Positions 22,325-36,442 of a stretch of 64,000 nt of DNA are shown in pieces. The stretch's first letter is position 1; every line of letters starts with the position of its first letter. The DNA is from Clusia tigrina. Taxonomy: Eukaryota > Arthropoda > Insecta > Diptera > Clusiidae. A program made the translations under genes and the position numbers. The stretch covers positions 93,812,652 through 93,876,651 of the forward strand of contig OV050030.1 in assembly GCA_920105625.2 (NCBI GenBank). Reading direction: 5' to 3'. Under the pieces are notes generated by a model that had not been told where the DNA came from, searched no databases, and saw nothing but the letters and a program-made list of their open reading frames with translations.

Positions 22325-23917
22325 ATGACAAAAGTGACTGCTGACGAATTAACAGAACAATTAAGCAGACTGAATTTTAACAATACGACACCCAGCATAT
22401 CAAATCGAGCATTAAGGATGGACAAAGCACTACAACAACAAATAACTGACTTGATAACCTCAACGATACAAAATTTGAATAATCCTTTGTCGAATGACGA
22501 TAGCACGGATTGCCAAGTAGAATTGACAAGAGAAAATATTAACGAGCTAGACAGGATCCCAGACATAGTGAAATGTCTTAGGGAATTTTCAGGGGCTCCG
22601 GGAGAATTTAACTCCTGGAGAAGAACCACAGATCGCATATTTTCCGTATACGAGAACCTAAAAGGAACTCCAAAGTATTATGCGATACTCCATACAGTCA
22701 GGCATAAAATTGTAGGAGAAGCAGATACCGCTTTGGAATCCTACAAAACTCCATTAAATTGGGTAAAAATAAAACAGTGCTTAATGATGCACTATTCGGA
22801 TAAAAGGGATATTGGTACCTTGGAGTATCAACTCACCACCCTAGCTCAACGAAATAATTCAATTCAGGAGTTCTATCAGAAGGTGTATCAACACTTATCG
22901 TTGATACTAGACAAAATTTCCTGCCTTGACATAAGTGAGGACTCACTGCAGGCTATGACCAATTGCTATAGAGATAAGGCACTCGATACATTTATTCGAG
23001 GACTTAACGGAGACTTACCCCGTTTGCTTAGCATAAGAGAACCTACTTCTCTTCCGCAGGCTCTTAATTTATGCCAAAAACTTGATAATATGACTTTCCG
23101 TATGAATTACGCACAGAATAGCTCAGCAAATTACAAAATGGTACCACCTAGACCACCAAAAAAATTTAATTTTCCCACAAATAGAAATAATTTTCATCCT
23201 GAATTAGTTCATTGGCCATCTGCCAAAAATACTAATCCTTTCATCCAAAATAGGGCAAACCCATTCTTAAATAATACTTGGAGAACTCAAAATTACCAGA
23301 GCACAAACCCTTTTATGCAAAACGGTAACCCATTTAAACAAAATAATACACTTCAGCCAAACTTCCAATTTCCAAGACCAAACCAAGCATTTAATTCCAG
23401 ACCAAACATGCCTCCCAAACCCCCACAGCCTATGGAGATAGACCATTCGATACAAACCAGAAACGTAAATTATCAAAATAGGCCTAATTTTCAACACAAT
23501 AACAATGGTCAAAAACGACCAATGACTTTCCAAACACACACTCCAAACAAGATGCAAAGAAACTTCTTTGTCAGCACAGACCTTCATAATTGTTACGAAG
23601 TTGAACATCCATATTTGAATAACGAAACTTACAATTACGACAGATATCAGCCAAGTCCCAACGACGTTGAAACTGGATATCAATATCCAGACCATGATGC
23701 AAATGCTTATGCTGAGTTTCAGCAAAATTATTTCCAGGAAACTTTCCAATCACCGTCTTACAACGACCCTAATGACATATTTTCACCACACTTGGATGAA
23801 GCAAACCAAACATCTTCCGATACTCTACAAGAAACTCAGAGTGCTGGTTCAATTTTAAAAGAACAATATTTTAATTCTATTCCTAAACAATTAGACAATA
23901 TTAATTTTTTAGAGTAA
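22325..23917 (+). CDS. gag: Gag polyprotein, errantivirus copy 4
   Basis: The frame encodes 530 aa, from the ATG at 22325. Its protein appears identical to the copy 2 Gag. The frameshift heptamer is at 23905-23911. Confidence 0.88.
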   Translation: MTKVTADELTEQLSRLNFNNTTPSISNRALRMDKALQQQITDLITSTIQNLNNPLSNDDSTDCQVELTRENINELDRIPDIVKCLREFSGAPGEFNSWRRTTDRIFSVYENLKGTPKYYAILHTVRHKIVGEADTALESYKTPLNWVKIKQCLMMHYSDKRDIGTLEYQLTTLAQRNNSIQEFYQKVYQHLSLILDKISCLDISEDSLQAMTNCYRDKALDTFIRGLNGDLPRLLSIREPTSLPQALNLCQKLDNMTFRMNYAQNSSANYKMVPPRPPKKFNFPTNRNNFHPELVHWPSAKNTNPFIQNRANPFLNNTWRTQNYQSTNPFMQNGNPFKQNNTLQPNFQFPRPNQAFNSRPNMPPKPPQPMEIDHSIQTRNVNYQNRPNFQHNNNGQKRPMTFQTHTPNKMQRNFFVSTDLHNCYEVEHPYLNNETYNYDRYQPSPNDVETGYQYPDHDANAYAEFQQNYFQETFQSPSYNDPNDIFSPHLDEANQTSSDTLQETQSAGSILKEQYFNSIPKQLDNINFLE

Positions 23918-26900
23918 GATCGTCTTCACTACCTTATTTTGAATATATCACTGGAAGTGGAGACACCCTTAACTTTCTAATAGACACAGGATCGAATAAG
24001 AATTATATTCAATCTACAAAAATATCAAATCCCATAAAAAACCAAGAATCATTTTTCGTTAATTCAGTAGCGGGAAAAATTGAAGTTAATCACCATACTT
24101 TTGCAAACATTCTTGGACCACAGACACCACAATTAAAATTTTTTATTTTACCTGGACTTGAATCCTTCCATGGTATAATAGGTAACGACACACTTAAACA
24201 GATAGGAGCGGTAATACATACAGATAAGAACGTAATGATAATTCTACAAAATTTACTTATTCCTTTAAAACAGCAAGCAGCACAGGATGTGAATAATATC
24301 GATTTACGCGTTTCACATTTAACAGAGAATCAAAAAGAAAAATTAATTAATTTAATTAAAAATTGTCCACATCTGTTTTCTGACCCAAATAGGAGTTTAA
24401 CATACACTTCAATAGTTAAAGGAGAAATTCGAACAACCAACGATACTCCAATTTATTCTAGATCCTACCCTTACCCTTTAGCCTTGAAAGAGGAAGTAGA
24501 AAGACAGGTCGAGGAACTTTTGGCCGATGGTATTATACGACCATCACGCTCACCACACAACTCGCCAGTATGGGTCGTCCCGAAAAAGATGGATGCATCG
24601 GGAGTGAAAAAATACCGGATGGTAATTGATTACCGTAAGCTCAATGAGGTGACTATCCCTGATAGGTACCCGATTCCGGAAATCCAAGAAGTACTTTCCA
24701 ATCTCGGAAAGAACAAATTTTTTTCAATTATTGACCTAAAAAGCGGTTTCCATCAAATTCCGCTAAGGGAATGCGATGTCGAAAAAACTGCATTTTCCGT
24801 CAACAACGGAAAATATGAGTTTCTCAGATTGCCGTTCGGATTAAAAAACGCCCCGGCGATTTTCCAAAGAACGCTAGATGACATACTTCGACAGCACATC
24901 GGTAAAAGATGTTATGTCTACATCGATGATATAATTATCTTTGGAAAAGATTTACAAGAACACCTCGAAAATCTGAGAATTGTTATGAAGACACTTGAAG
25001 CAGCAAACATGAAAGTGCAGCTAGACAAGTGCGAGTTTTTAAGGGAAGATGTAGAATTCTTAGGGTATGTAGTGGGAATAAACGGAATAAAAACTAATCC
25101 ATCCAAAGTAGAAGCGATAAACAAAATGCCAGAACCAAAAACATTGAAAGAACTCCGTTCATTCCTAGGAATGTCTGGATATTACAGGCGATTCATTAGG
25201 GATTATGCGAAAATCGCAAAACCCCTAACAAATCTTTTACGAGGGGAAGATGGACGAGTGTCCAAACATGCTTCCAAAAGCAAACCGATTGTTCTTGATA
25301 AGGATGCAGTTGAATCTTTTGATAAAATAAAAAACGCATTAATATCGAAAGAAGTAATTCTTTCACATCCAAATTTTGAAAAAGAATTTGAACTGACCAC
25401 AGATGCCTCGAACTATGCGATAGGAGCAGTGCTCTCGCAAAATGATAAGCCGATAACATTTATTTCAAGATCGCTATCAAAAACAGAGGAGAATTATGCC
25501 ACAAACGAGAAAGAATTGTTGGCAATAATATGGTCACTGAATTCACTCAGAAATTACTTGTACGGTTCCAAAAAAATTAAAATTTATACAGATCACCAAC
25601 CACTCACCTACGCCTTTAGTGCAAAAAATTCCAACAGCAAGATGAAAAGATGGAAAGCCATTTTGGAAGAATATAACTACCAACTCATCTACAAACCTGG
25701 TAAGGCAAACGTAGTGGCTGATACTTTATCAAGAATACCGGCCCAAATTAATTCACTAACTCCTACAGTGCATAGCGATGAAAGCTCTAATCACAATTTG
25801 ATACCTTGCACTGAAACTCCAGTAAATGTTTTTAAAAATCAGGTTATTCTTAAAATCGACGAAACTTCCACTTATCAATTTAAAATAGTTTTCCCAGGAA
25901 TCCATAGACACATAATTACAGAGCAACAATATACAGAAGAAAAACTTTTACAACTTTTCAAAAGATATTTAAATCCCTCAGTTATAAATGGTATCCTTAC
26001 AGAAGAAAGAATTATGGGAATGATACAGAATATTTACCCCCTTAATTTTTCCAACTACAAAGCACGCTATACTCAAAAAATGGTTGAAGATATAATTAGC
26101 GAACAAGAACAAGAAAATATAATTCTTGAAATCCATAACCGCGCTCATCGAAATGCCCTTGAAAATAAATCCCAGATTCTTGGAAAGTACTACTTTCCCT
26201 CAATGATAAACAAAATAAAAAATATAACAAAAATTTGTCAAATATGTAAGGAAAATAAGTACGAAAGGCATCCCAATCAAATTAAATTAGGAGAAACGCC
26301 CATACCGTCCTTTCCAGAACATACAGTTCATATAGATTTATTCCTAACAGAAAATAAAGTTGTTATGACAGCTCTGGATAAATTTACGAAATATGCCATG
26401 ACAAAAATTCTTAAAAGTAGATCAATAGAAGACATAAGACGACCACTTAGGGACATAATTTTTGCATTTGGAGTTCCGAAATCTATTATCATCGACAATG
26501 AACCATCCCTTAACTCAGCCTCGATGAAATTCATGATGAAAGATGAATTAGGTATTGAAATTTATACATCGCCACCATACCGAAGTCAGGCTAACGGACA
26601 GGTTGAACGCTTCCATTCAACTTTGGTAGAAATTATGAGATGTCTCAAAGAGAATGGAACCCAAAGGAATTTTGAAGAACTTCTGGAACGCGCTGTTTCC
26701 GAATATAACCACTCGATACACTCAGTTACAGGAAAAAAGCCTGTCGATTTATTTTTTGGTAGAAACATGGGCTTTACACCTGACCATTATGAAAAAGTTA
26801 GAAATTCAAACATTGAAACCCTACAGAAGAAACAACGGAAAGATTTAGAATACCACAACAAGAATAAGCATGATCCTAAACAATATCTACCAGGACAAAT

Positions 26901-27039
26901 AATTTTTGTTAAAAGAAATAGGCGATTAGGGACAAAACTTTCGAAGCCGTTTGTCAAGGAAATAGTCAGGGAAAACCGAAATAGCACAGTTGTGACCGAT
27001 ACCGGTAGAATAGTACACAAAAGCTTGATAAGAAATTAA
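23905..27039 (+). CDS. pol: Pro-Pol polyprotein, errantivirus copy 4
   Basis: The frame is full length with all catalytic motifs present. It shares with copy 3 a Leu after the protease region (near 24254) and a Glu in the integrase C-terminal part (near 26678), where copies 1 and 2 have Val. Private changes are His for Tyr in the RT fingers (near 24556) and Phe for Leu in RNase H (near 25616). Confidence 0.92.
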   Translation, partial: FFRVRSSSLPYFEYITGSGDTLNFLIDTGSNKNYIQSTKISNPIKNQESFFVNSVAGKIEVNHHTFANILGPQTPQLKFFILPGLESFHGIIGNDTLKQIGAVIHTDKNVMIILQNLLIPLKQQAAQDVNNIDLRVSHLTENQKEKLINLIKNCPHLFSDPNRSLTYTSIVKGEIRTTNDTPIYSRSYPYPLALKEEVERQVEELLADGIIRPSRSPHNSPVWVVPKKMDASGVKKYRMVIDYRKLNEVTIPDRYPIPEIQEVLSNLGKNKFFSIIDLKSGFHQIPLRECDVEKTAFSVNNGKYEFLRLPFGLKNAPAIFQRTLDDILRQHIGKRCYVYIDDIIIFGKDLQEHLENLRIVMKTLEAANMKVQLDKCEFLREDVEFLGYVVGINGIKTNPSKVEAINKMPEPKTLKELRSFLGMSGYYRRFIRDYAKIAKPLTNLLRGEDGRVSKHASKSKPIVLDKDAVESFDKIKNALISKEVILSHPNFEKEFELTTDASNYAIGAVLSQNDKPITFISRSLSKTEENYATNEKELLAIIWSLNSLRNYLYGSKKIKIYTDHQPLTYAFSAKNSNSKMKRWKAILEEYNYQLIYKPGKANVVADTLSRIPAQINSLTPTVHSDESSNHNLIPCTETPVNVFKNQVILKIDETSTYQFKIVFPGIHRHIITEQQYTEEKLLQLFKRYLNPSVINGILTEERIMGMIQNIYPLNFSNYKARYTQKMVEDIISEQEQENIILEIHNRAHRNALENKSQILGKYYFPSMINKIKNITKICQICKENKYERHPNQIKLGETPIPSFPEHTVHIDLFLTENKVVMTALDKFTKYAMTKILKSRSIEDIRRPLRDIIFAFGVPKSIIIDNEPSLNSASMKFMMKDELGIEIYTSPPYRSQANGQVERFHSTLVEIMRCLKENGTQRNFEELLERAVSEYNHSIHSVTGKKPVDLFFGRNMGFTPDHYEKVRNSNIETLQKKQRKDLEYHNKNKHDPKQYLPGQIIFVKRNRRLGTKLSKPFVKEIVRENRNSTVVTDTGRIVHKSLIRN

Positions 27040-27067
27040 CAATTTCATTCTTTACTTTTTTTACAAG

Positions 27068-28576
27068 TTAATAATTTGTTTCTTTGCATTATGCAAAGCC
27101 GATGTTCAAATATTGGATTACTCAAACTCGCAACTAGTGACAATAGAGACTGGATTAGCTAAATTACAAACAGGAACGTTCAAAGTCATTCACATCATAG
27201 ACTTAAAGAAATACGAAGATTCAATTAATAACCTCGAAACAATATTTAGAACCAAAATTAATACGGACCACTCCTTATACCCATTTATTTCCGATGAGAT
27301 TGAAAAAATAAAAATCCATTTAAACAGACTCAGTATAAACAGAAGGACCAAACGATCACTCGACTTTATCGGCAGTGCATGGAAGTGGATAGCCGGAAAC
27401 CCGGACCACTCTGACCAAATTATTTTGACGGAAAAAATTAATAATGCTCTCGAAAATAACAATAAACAACTAATAATTAATAGAATGACAATAGACAAAA
27501 TGAATGAAATAACTAACAAAACGAATACAATTTTAAAGGTGATGCAATCAGACAAGAATAGTGATGATAAATCTTTCACGCAACTAAAATACAAACTTGA
27601 CCTCATGAAAGAGGAAATAATCAATATAGAGTATGCCATTCATTGGGCAAAGGCTAACGTAATTAATTCTTATATTTTATCAAATACCGAAATAAATATT
27701 GCTAAAGAAATTTTCAATAAAGAAAACATACCTTACATTAACATTGATGAATTGCTAGAATTCGCGGAGATTAAAATAGCCACGAATGATGAGACTATTA
27801 TTTATATAATTAGTTTGCCAGAAACCGATACATAATATTGTAAAAAAATTGTTGTAAAACCAGTTAAATTAAAATCAAAAATTAACAAAATCAATTATAA
27901 TTCAATATTACAATGTAAAAATCAGTTTTACGGAATTAAAAACAATTGTAAGACATATAATAAATTATCCATTTGTTTACATAAAAATGTAATAAATCTA
28001 AGAAATTCAACATGCATTCCAAATTTACTGGCAAGCCAAAAGTCTTCCTGCCAATTAATTAACAATCAACACATACCAGAAGTAGAAGAAATTTCAACAG
28101 GGCTAATTTTCTTAAATCAATTTAATGGATCCATCATTATAAATAACGAGACAAGCATTCTAGAAGGAACATTCTTAATAAAATACCACAATGAAACCAT
28201 AAATATCAGGAACATAACATATACTTCAAATGAAACCGTCGTCTACGCACCATTGCCCGCTTTACTGCAACCGAAAATTTTACCAAGAGATACAGAAGAA
28301 GTACTTTCATTAGAAATGATGAAAGAATTGAATGTGAAAAACACTGAATTCATCAAATCTTTAGATGTACGCAACAAAATATCATTAACATCTGGCACAG
28401 TAGTAGCTATTCTTATAGTACTATTTGGGATAATTATGGCTGTAAGTCACATACGCAGAAGAATGAAAGGTCAAGTAACAAATACAATAAGCCTAAAGGA
28501 ACGACACCCCCAACTTTCTGAATCGGCCATAGAAAAGCTTAACCAAATCTTTAACGGGTCAACCGAGGACGGTTGA
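27068..28576 (+). pseudogene. env: Envelope glycoprotein, errantivirus copy 4 (nonsense)
   Basis: TAA at 27833-27835 replaces the same Glu codon as in copy 2 and removes the C-terminal half with the membrane span. Near the N-terminus this copy has Val, as in copy 1, where copies 2 and 3 have Ile. The lesion shared with copy 2 therefore lies in a different local haplotype. Confidence 0.88.
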
Positions 28577-28591
28577 AATCAGGAGGGGAAG

Positions 28592-28884
28592 AGTTAAGAA
28601 CAAATAAGTTGCAACTTAGAACCAAAATTCCATTCCCACGAATAAGAATGCTGACGAAGTGTCTGCAGTACCCACAGTCACGTACTCGAAAACAACAACA
28701 ACGAAAATAGTATAAAAACTTCATATGGAATATGATCCACGCGTCCGGCAGAGCAGTTGGTGAATTTGGCTTTTGCATTTATTTAATTATGTTAGATTAA
28801 ATTCAGTTGTAAATTAGAAGTGAAACAATAAAGTTGGCTTCGGCCTTTTTTTAAAAACAACCAAAAGAAATAAAAATCTTAACT
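28592..28884 (+). repeat. Errantivirus LTR D (shared by copies 4 and 5)
   Basis: This is the last LTR of the array, 293 bp with standard ends. The primer site follows at 28884-28901. No errantivirus LTR occurs downstream of it in the window. Confidence 0.9.
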
Positions 28885-29580
28885 GGCGCCCGAGCAGGGA
28901 CCCAAATGTGAAGTTCGGGATACATTAAATCTTTGGAGCAGCAATTTGGGGCCAAAAACCCAACAGTGAAGTTCTGGATAATATCGATCCTTGGACAACA
29001 GTTGGCGGATTTTCAACAAAAAAGTCAAGGAATAACGTAACTACGAGGTGCCTAAGTACGAACGGAAAGGGAGAACACCAAGAGCTCAACCTCCATTGAC
29101 ATCGTTGGAATGATATTCGTAAGACTAGTTTTAAGACATTTTTTAGTGAAAGAAAAAATATATTGAAAAACGAAAATTTACAAAATTGATAAAAGATAAA
29201 TAGAGAGGAAAATATTTACGAAAAATATAGAGATTAGAGAAATTGCAATAATAAAAAAAAGAAGGAAGGAATTAATAACTCAGCTTAGAAAATACATAAC
29301 TTAGTTTATATTTGTATCTAAATATTATATCTGAAAGTGACTATACAAAGCAATTATTTTGCTAATTTCTTAATTTTTTTCCACTGAAAACAACACATTA
29401 TTATTAATTCCGATTAAAAGATTTGCAAGAATTGTCTGAATTCAAGGGTCAAATTCAAACTATAATTAATTAAAAAACCTATAGTAAGAAATTCACACTG
29501 TGACTCTTACAGCCATTTACTCTAGTGTATAAAAATTTACAAATAAGGAAATAAAATTCAAAAAATTGTATTCGTTGAAA

Positions 29581-31131
29581 ATGACAAAAGTGACTGCTGA
29601 CGAATTAACAGAACAATTAAGCAGACTGAATTTTAACAATACGATACCCAGCATATCAAATCGAGCATTAAGGATGGACAAAGCACTACAACAACAAATA
29701 ACTGACTTGATAACCTCAACGATACAAAATTTGAATAATCCTTTGTCGAATGACGATAGCACGGATTGCCAAGTAGAATTGACAAGAGAAAATATTAACG
29801 AGCTAGACAGGATCCCAGACATAGTGAAATGTCTTAGGGAATTTTCAGGGGCTCCGGGAGAATTTAACTCCTGGAGAAGAACCACAGATCGCATATTTTC
29901 CGTATACGAGAACCTAAAAGGAACTCCAAAGTATTATGCGATACTCCATACAGTCAGGCATAAAATTGTAGGAGAAGCAGATACCGCTTTGGAATCCTAC
30001 AAAACTCCATTAAATTGGGTAAAAATAAAACAGTGCTTAATGATGCACTATTCGGTAAAAAGGGATATTGGTACCTTGGAGTATCAACTCACCACCCTAG
30101 CTCAACGAAATAATTCAATTCAGGAGTACTATCAGAAGGTGTATCAACACTTATCGTTGATACTAGACAAAATTTCCTGCCTTGACATAAGTGAGGACTC
30201 ACTGCAGGCTATGACCAATTGCTATAGAGATAAGGCACTCGATACATTTATTCGAGGACTTAACGGAGACTTACCCCGTTTGCTTAGCATAAGAGAACCT
30301 ACTTCTCTTCCGCAGGCTCTTAATTTATGCCAAAAACTTGATAATATGACTTTCCGTATGAATTACGCACAGAATAGCTCAGCAAATTACAAAATGGTAC
30401 CACCTAGACCACCAAAAAAATTTAATTTTCCCACAAATAGAAATAATTTTCATCCTGAATTAGTTCATTGGCCATCTGCCAAAAATACTAATCCTTTCAT
30501 CCAAAATAGGGCAAACCCATTCTTAAATAATACTTGGAGAACTCAAAATTACCAGAGCACAAACCCTTTTATGCAAAACGGTAACCCATTTAAACAAAAT
30601 AATACACTTCAGCCAAACTTCCAATTTCCAAGACCAAACCAAGCATTTAATTCCAGACCAAACATGCCTCCCAAACCCCCACAGCCTATGGAGATAGACC
30701 ATTCGATACAAACCAGAAACGTAAATTATCAAAATAGGCCTAATTTTCAACACAATAACAATGGTCAAAAACGACCAATGAATTTCCAAACACACACTCC
30801 AAACAAGATGCAAAGAAACTTCTTTGTCAGCACAGACCTTCATAATTGTTACGAAGTTGAACATCCATATTTGAATAACGAAACTTACAATTACGACAGA
30901 TATCAGCCAAGTCCCAACGACGTTGAAACTGGATATCAATATCCAGACCATGATGCAAATGCTTATGCTGAGTTTCAGCAAAATTATTTCCAGGAAACTT
31001 TCCAATCACCGTCTTACAACGACCCTAATGACATATTTTCACCACACTTGGATGAAGCAAACCAAACATCTTCCGATACTCTACAAGAAACTCGAGAGTG
31101 CTGGTTCAATTTTAAAAGAACAATATTTTAA
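29581..31131 (+). pseudogene. gag: Gag, errantivirus copy 5 (frameshifted C-terminus)
   Basis: One inserted G near 31094 (creating CTCGAG) shifts the frame, so Gag ends at 31131 with a changed tail instead of reaching 31174. Ribosomes would no longer reach the slippery heptamer at 31162 in the correct frame, so pro-pol would also be lost. Private changes include Val for Asp near residue 160 and Tyr for Phe near residue 182. Confidence 0.87.
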
Positions 31132-31161
31132 TTCTATTCCTAAACAATTAGACAATATTAA

Positions 31162-34714
<3,553 letters not shown>

Positions 34715-34716
34715 AT

Positions 34717-34734
34717 TGGTGTCAGAAGTGGGAT
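34717..34734 (+). other. Primer binding site, tRNA-Leu type (2.3-kb element)
   Basis: These 18 bases, two bases after the LTR end, start TGGTGTCAGAAGTGGG. They complement the 3' end of a eukaryotic tRNA-Leu (…CCCACTTCTGACACCA). Equivalent sites are at 37025, 39333, 41641, 43949, 46255, 48563, 50871 and 58391. Confidence 0.65.
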
Positions 34735-34753
34735 CGTGTATCTGTAATAAACA

Positions 34754-35872
34754 ATGGTTAAGTTTGAAAAACTGAGTTTGGAGCAGCTCAAGAAGGAGCT
34801 TGCGCGCTTAAATTTGCAAACAGAAGGGCTTAAAGCGGAGCTGCAGGTGCGATTAAGAAGCGCTTTAGAAGAGCAGGGTATAGATGCCGATGAGCATGAA
34901 TTCCAGTGTGAAGAGCCAACGACATCTCGACACGAAGAAACACCGCAAGGAGCTAATACTGGTAACTTTGACATGAGCGTACTCATCGGGGTAATACAAT
35001 CCTTCAAACAGGAGATGCTGCAGCAGTTACAACAACAAGCTCAAGCAACCGAAGAGAGGCTGCAGCAGCGAGATGAGAAGATGCAGAAGTTCTTCCAGCA
35101 ATTCGATGAGAATATACACCAGCGATTAAAACCATATGCTCCAGCAGTCAAAGAGGATGTCAAGGAACAGTTACAGCAGAGTGAAACGCAATTTACTCAA
35201 CTAGCGGAACAGAACTCACAGCAGAAGAATGAAATGTCCGAGATGGGGGACAAGAAGGTTTGTGAGGTTGGGACACGACAGGAGTCGTTAGAAGGATTTA
35301 TGGAACAAAAATCCAATGCGAATGAGGAAAAGCAGAACGAAATTGAAGCTACCGCTAGCACAGATGTTTGGAGTAATCGCGAAGTACTGGCACCGTTGGC
35401 TATGTCAATGAAAGGTGCTGATGTCCTGCCGACCATCGCAGAGGGTGAGAGAGATTGTTATAAAAACGTGATGAATTCAATTCAGCGGAGGAGTGGTGAG
35501 TCTCTACTACAGGATGTGGTGGAGGTGGAGCGGTTCACCCATCTTGCCTGTCCAGGCGAGATTGCTGAGAGAAGTATGACGGATACTTTCGTATGTGGTA
35601 TTCCCGATGCGGAAATGGACTATTCAGCGATGACAAATCCAAAAGATACATGTATGGAAACAGTGGCTGGCGCTTTAACGTTTGAGATAGCGGCCGTGGT
35701 GTGCCAGCCAGTATGCAGAGCCCGTCAGGTTCAAGTTGAAAGCGGACAGGGTTGCACGTGCAAGTGCCTTGCCTGCGGTGAGGTTGGATACGCGGCTCGT
35801 GGTTGTCGGACAAAACGCAAACGTTCTCCATCAGACTCGCATGTGGGACCGGAAAGGCTGGGAATTGGATGA
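34754..35872 (+). CDS. Gag-like protein with SAP domain, unit 1
   Basis: This is a 372-aa protein. Residues ~5-40 form a SAP-type helix-loop-helix (Leu/Lys/Glu pattern ending in LKAELQVRL), a fold usually linked to nucleic-acid binding. Residues ~75-170 are Gln/Glu-rich and should be coiled coil. Near the C-terminus C338-x2-C341-x4-Y346-x4-C351 has exact CCHC zinc-knuckle spacing but Tyr in place of His, followed by a basic RTKRKR stretch that could be a nuclear signal. No clear capsid domain is seen, so part of Gag may also have been deleted. All units share the Tyr. Unit 1 has Ala17, Lys237, Thr262 and Met293. It lies 19 bases after the primer site, which supports a gag role. Confidence 0.78.
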   Translation: MVKFEKLSLEQLKKELARLNLQTEGLKAELQVRLRSALEEQGIDADEHEFQCEEPTTSRHEETPQGANTGNFDMSVLIGVIQSFKQEMLQQLQQQAQATEERLQQRDEKMQKFFQQFDENIHQRLKPYAPAVKEDVKEQLQQSETQFTQLAEQNSQQKNEMSEMGDKKVCEVGTRQESLEGFMEQKSNANEEKQNEIEATASTDVWSNREVLAPLAMSMKGADVLPTIAEGERDCYKNVMNSIQRRSGESLLQDVVEVERFTHLACPGEIAERSMTDTFVCGIPDAEMDYSAMTNPKDTCMETVAGALTFEIAAVVCQPVCRARQVQVESGQGCTCKCLACGEVGYAARGCRTKRKRSPSDSHVGPERLGIG

Positions 35873-36146
35873 TGTTTTTAAGCTGTCGACTAACTAAATG
35901 GAGTCAGTCTCGAGGGGCAAGATTTGACTCCCACACCATGCAGCCCCGGAATCCTCGTTTCTCAGATCCCACGGAAAGTCAGATGCCTAATTGCTGACAG
36001 TGTGATAAGCGAGGAGTAGTAGTGTATAAGCAGACGAAGAGTGGACTAAAAAGTCATCTACAGTACTTCGATGCAGCAGTTGTATACCTGAAAAACTAGG
36101 ACAGCTGAATGAAATTCATGGAACCATCAGAAAGCGCACACAACTG
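35873..36146 (+). other. Deletion-joint region between gag and integrase tail (unit 1)
   Basis: No gene is visible here. From about 36110 the frame of the integrase tail is already recognisable upstream of its first ATG, so the internal deletion that removed PR, RT, RNase H and most of IN must join between the gag stop and about 36110. The same spacer occurs in every unit. Confidence 0.6.
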
Positions 36147-36431
36147 ATGAGTGATAAAATGAAAGCCAGATATGATCTACGAGCAAACTCCAAGGGATTT
36201 CAGGAAGGGCAGTTAGTTATGCTTTATAATCCGCAAAGGAAAAAGGGATTATCGCCAAAACTGCAAACACACTGGGAAGGCTCTTATAAGGTGATAGAGC
36301 GGCTCAACGATGTAGTATACCGCATCCAGTTGGCGAGAAATGCCAGGAGCAAAATGAAAGTCGTTCATTTAGAGAGGTTATCTCCTTATAAAGGTTGCAG
36401 TACTATCCTTGTTCGGGACGAACAAGTTTAA
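36147..36431 (+). pseudogene. Integrase C-terminal tail, unit 1
   Basis: The 94-aa frame matches the end of Gypsy-type integrases: a basic helical region, then a GPY/F-like module (LVMLYNPQRKKGLSPKL, then WEGSYKVIERLNDVVYRI). Zinc finger and DDE core are missing. It is probably a leftover retained because it adjoins the purine tract and LTR; there is no evidence that it is translated. Unit 1 has the IERLND form. Confidence 0.8.
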
Positions 36432-36442
36432 GCGGAGGGCAG

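Larger units (their letters stand above)
21336..28884 (+). mobile_element. Errantivirus copy 4 (LTR to LTR; env broken)
   Basis: Gag (22325-23917) and pro-pol (23905-27039) are open. Env carries the same TAA as copy 2. Confidence 0.9.

Noticed and set aside
35535..35831. Minus-strand ORF (98-143 codons) opposite the gag-like gene
   Set aside because: It changes length with single substitutions between units and lies antisense to a better supported ORF.
35878..35997. 64-codon plus-strand ORF overlapping the end of the gag-like gene in another frame
   Set aside because: It overlaps the zinc-knuckle codons and the deletion joint, with no domain match.
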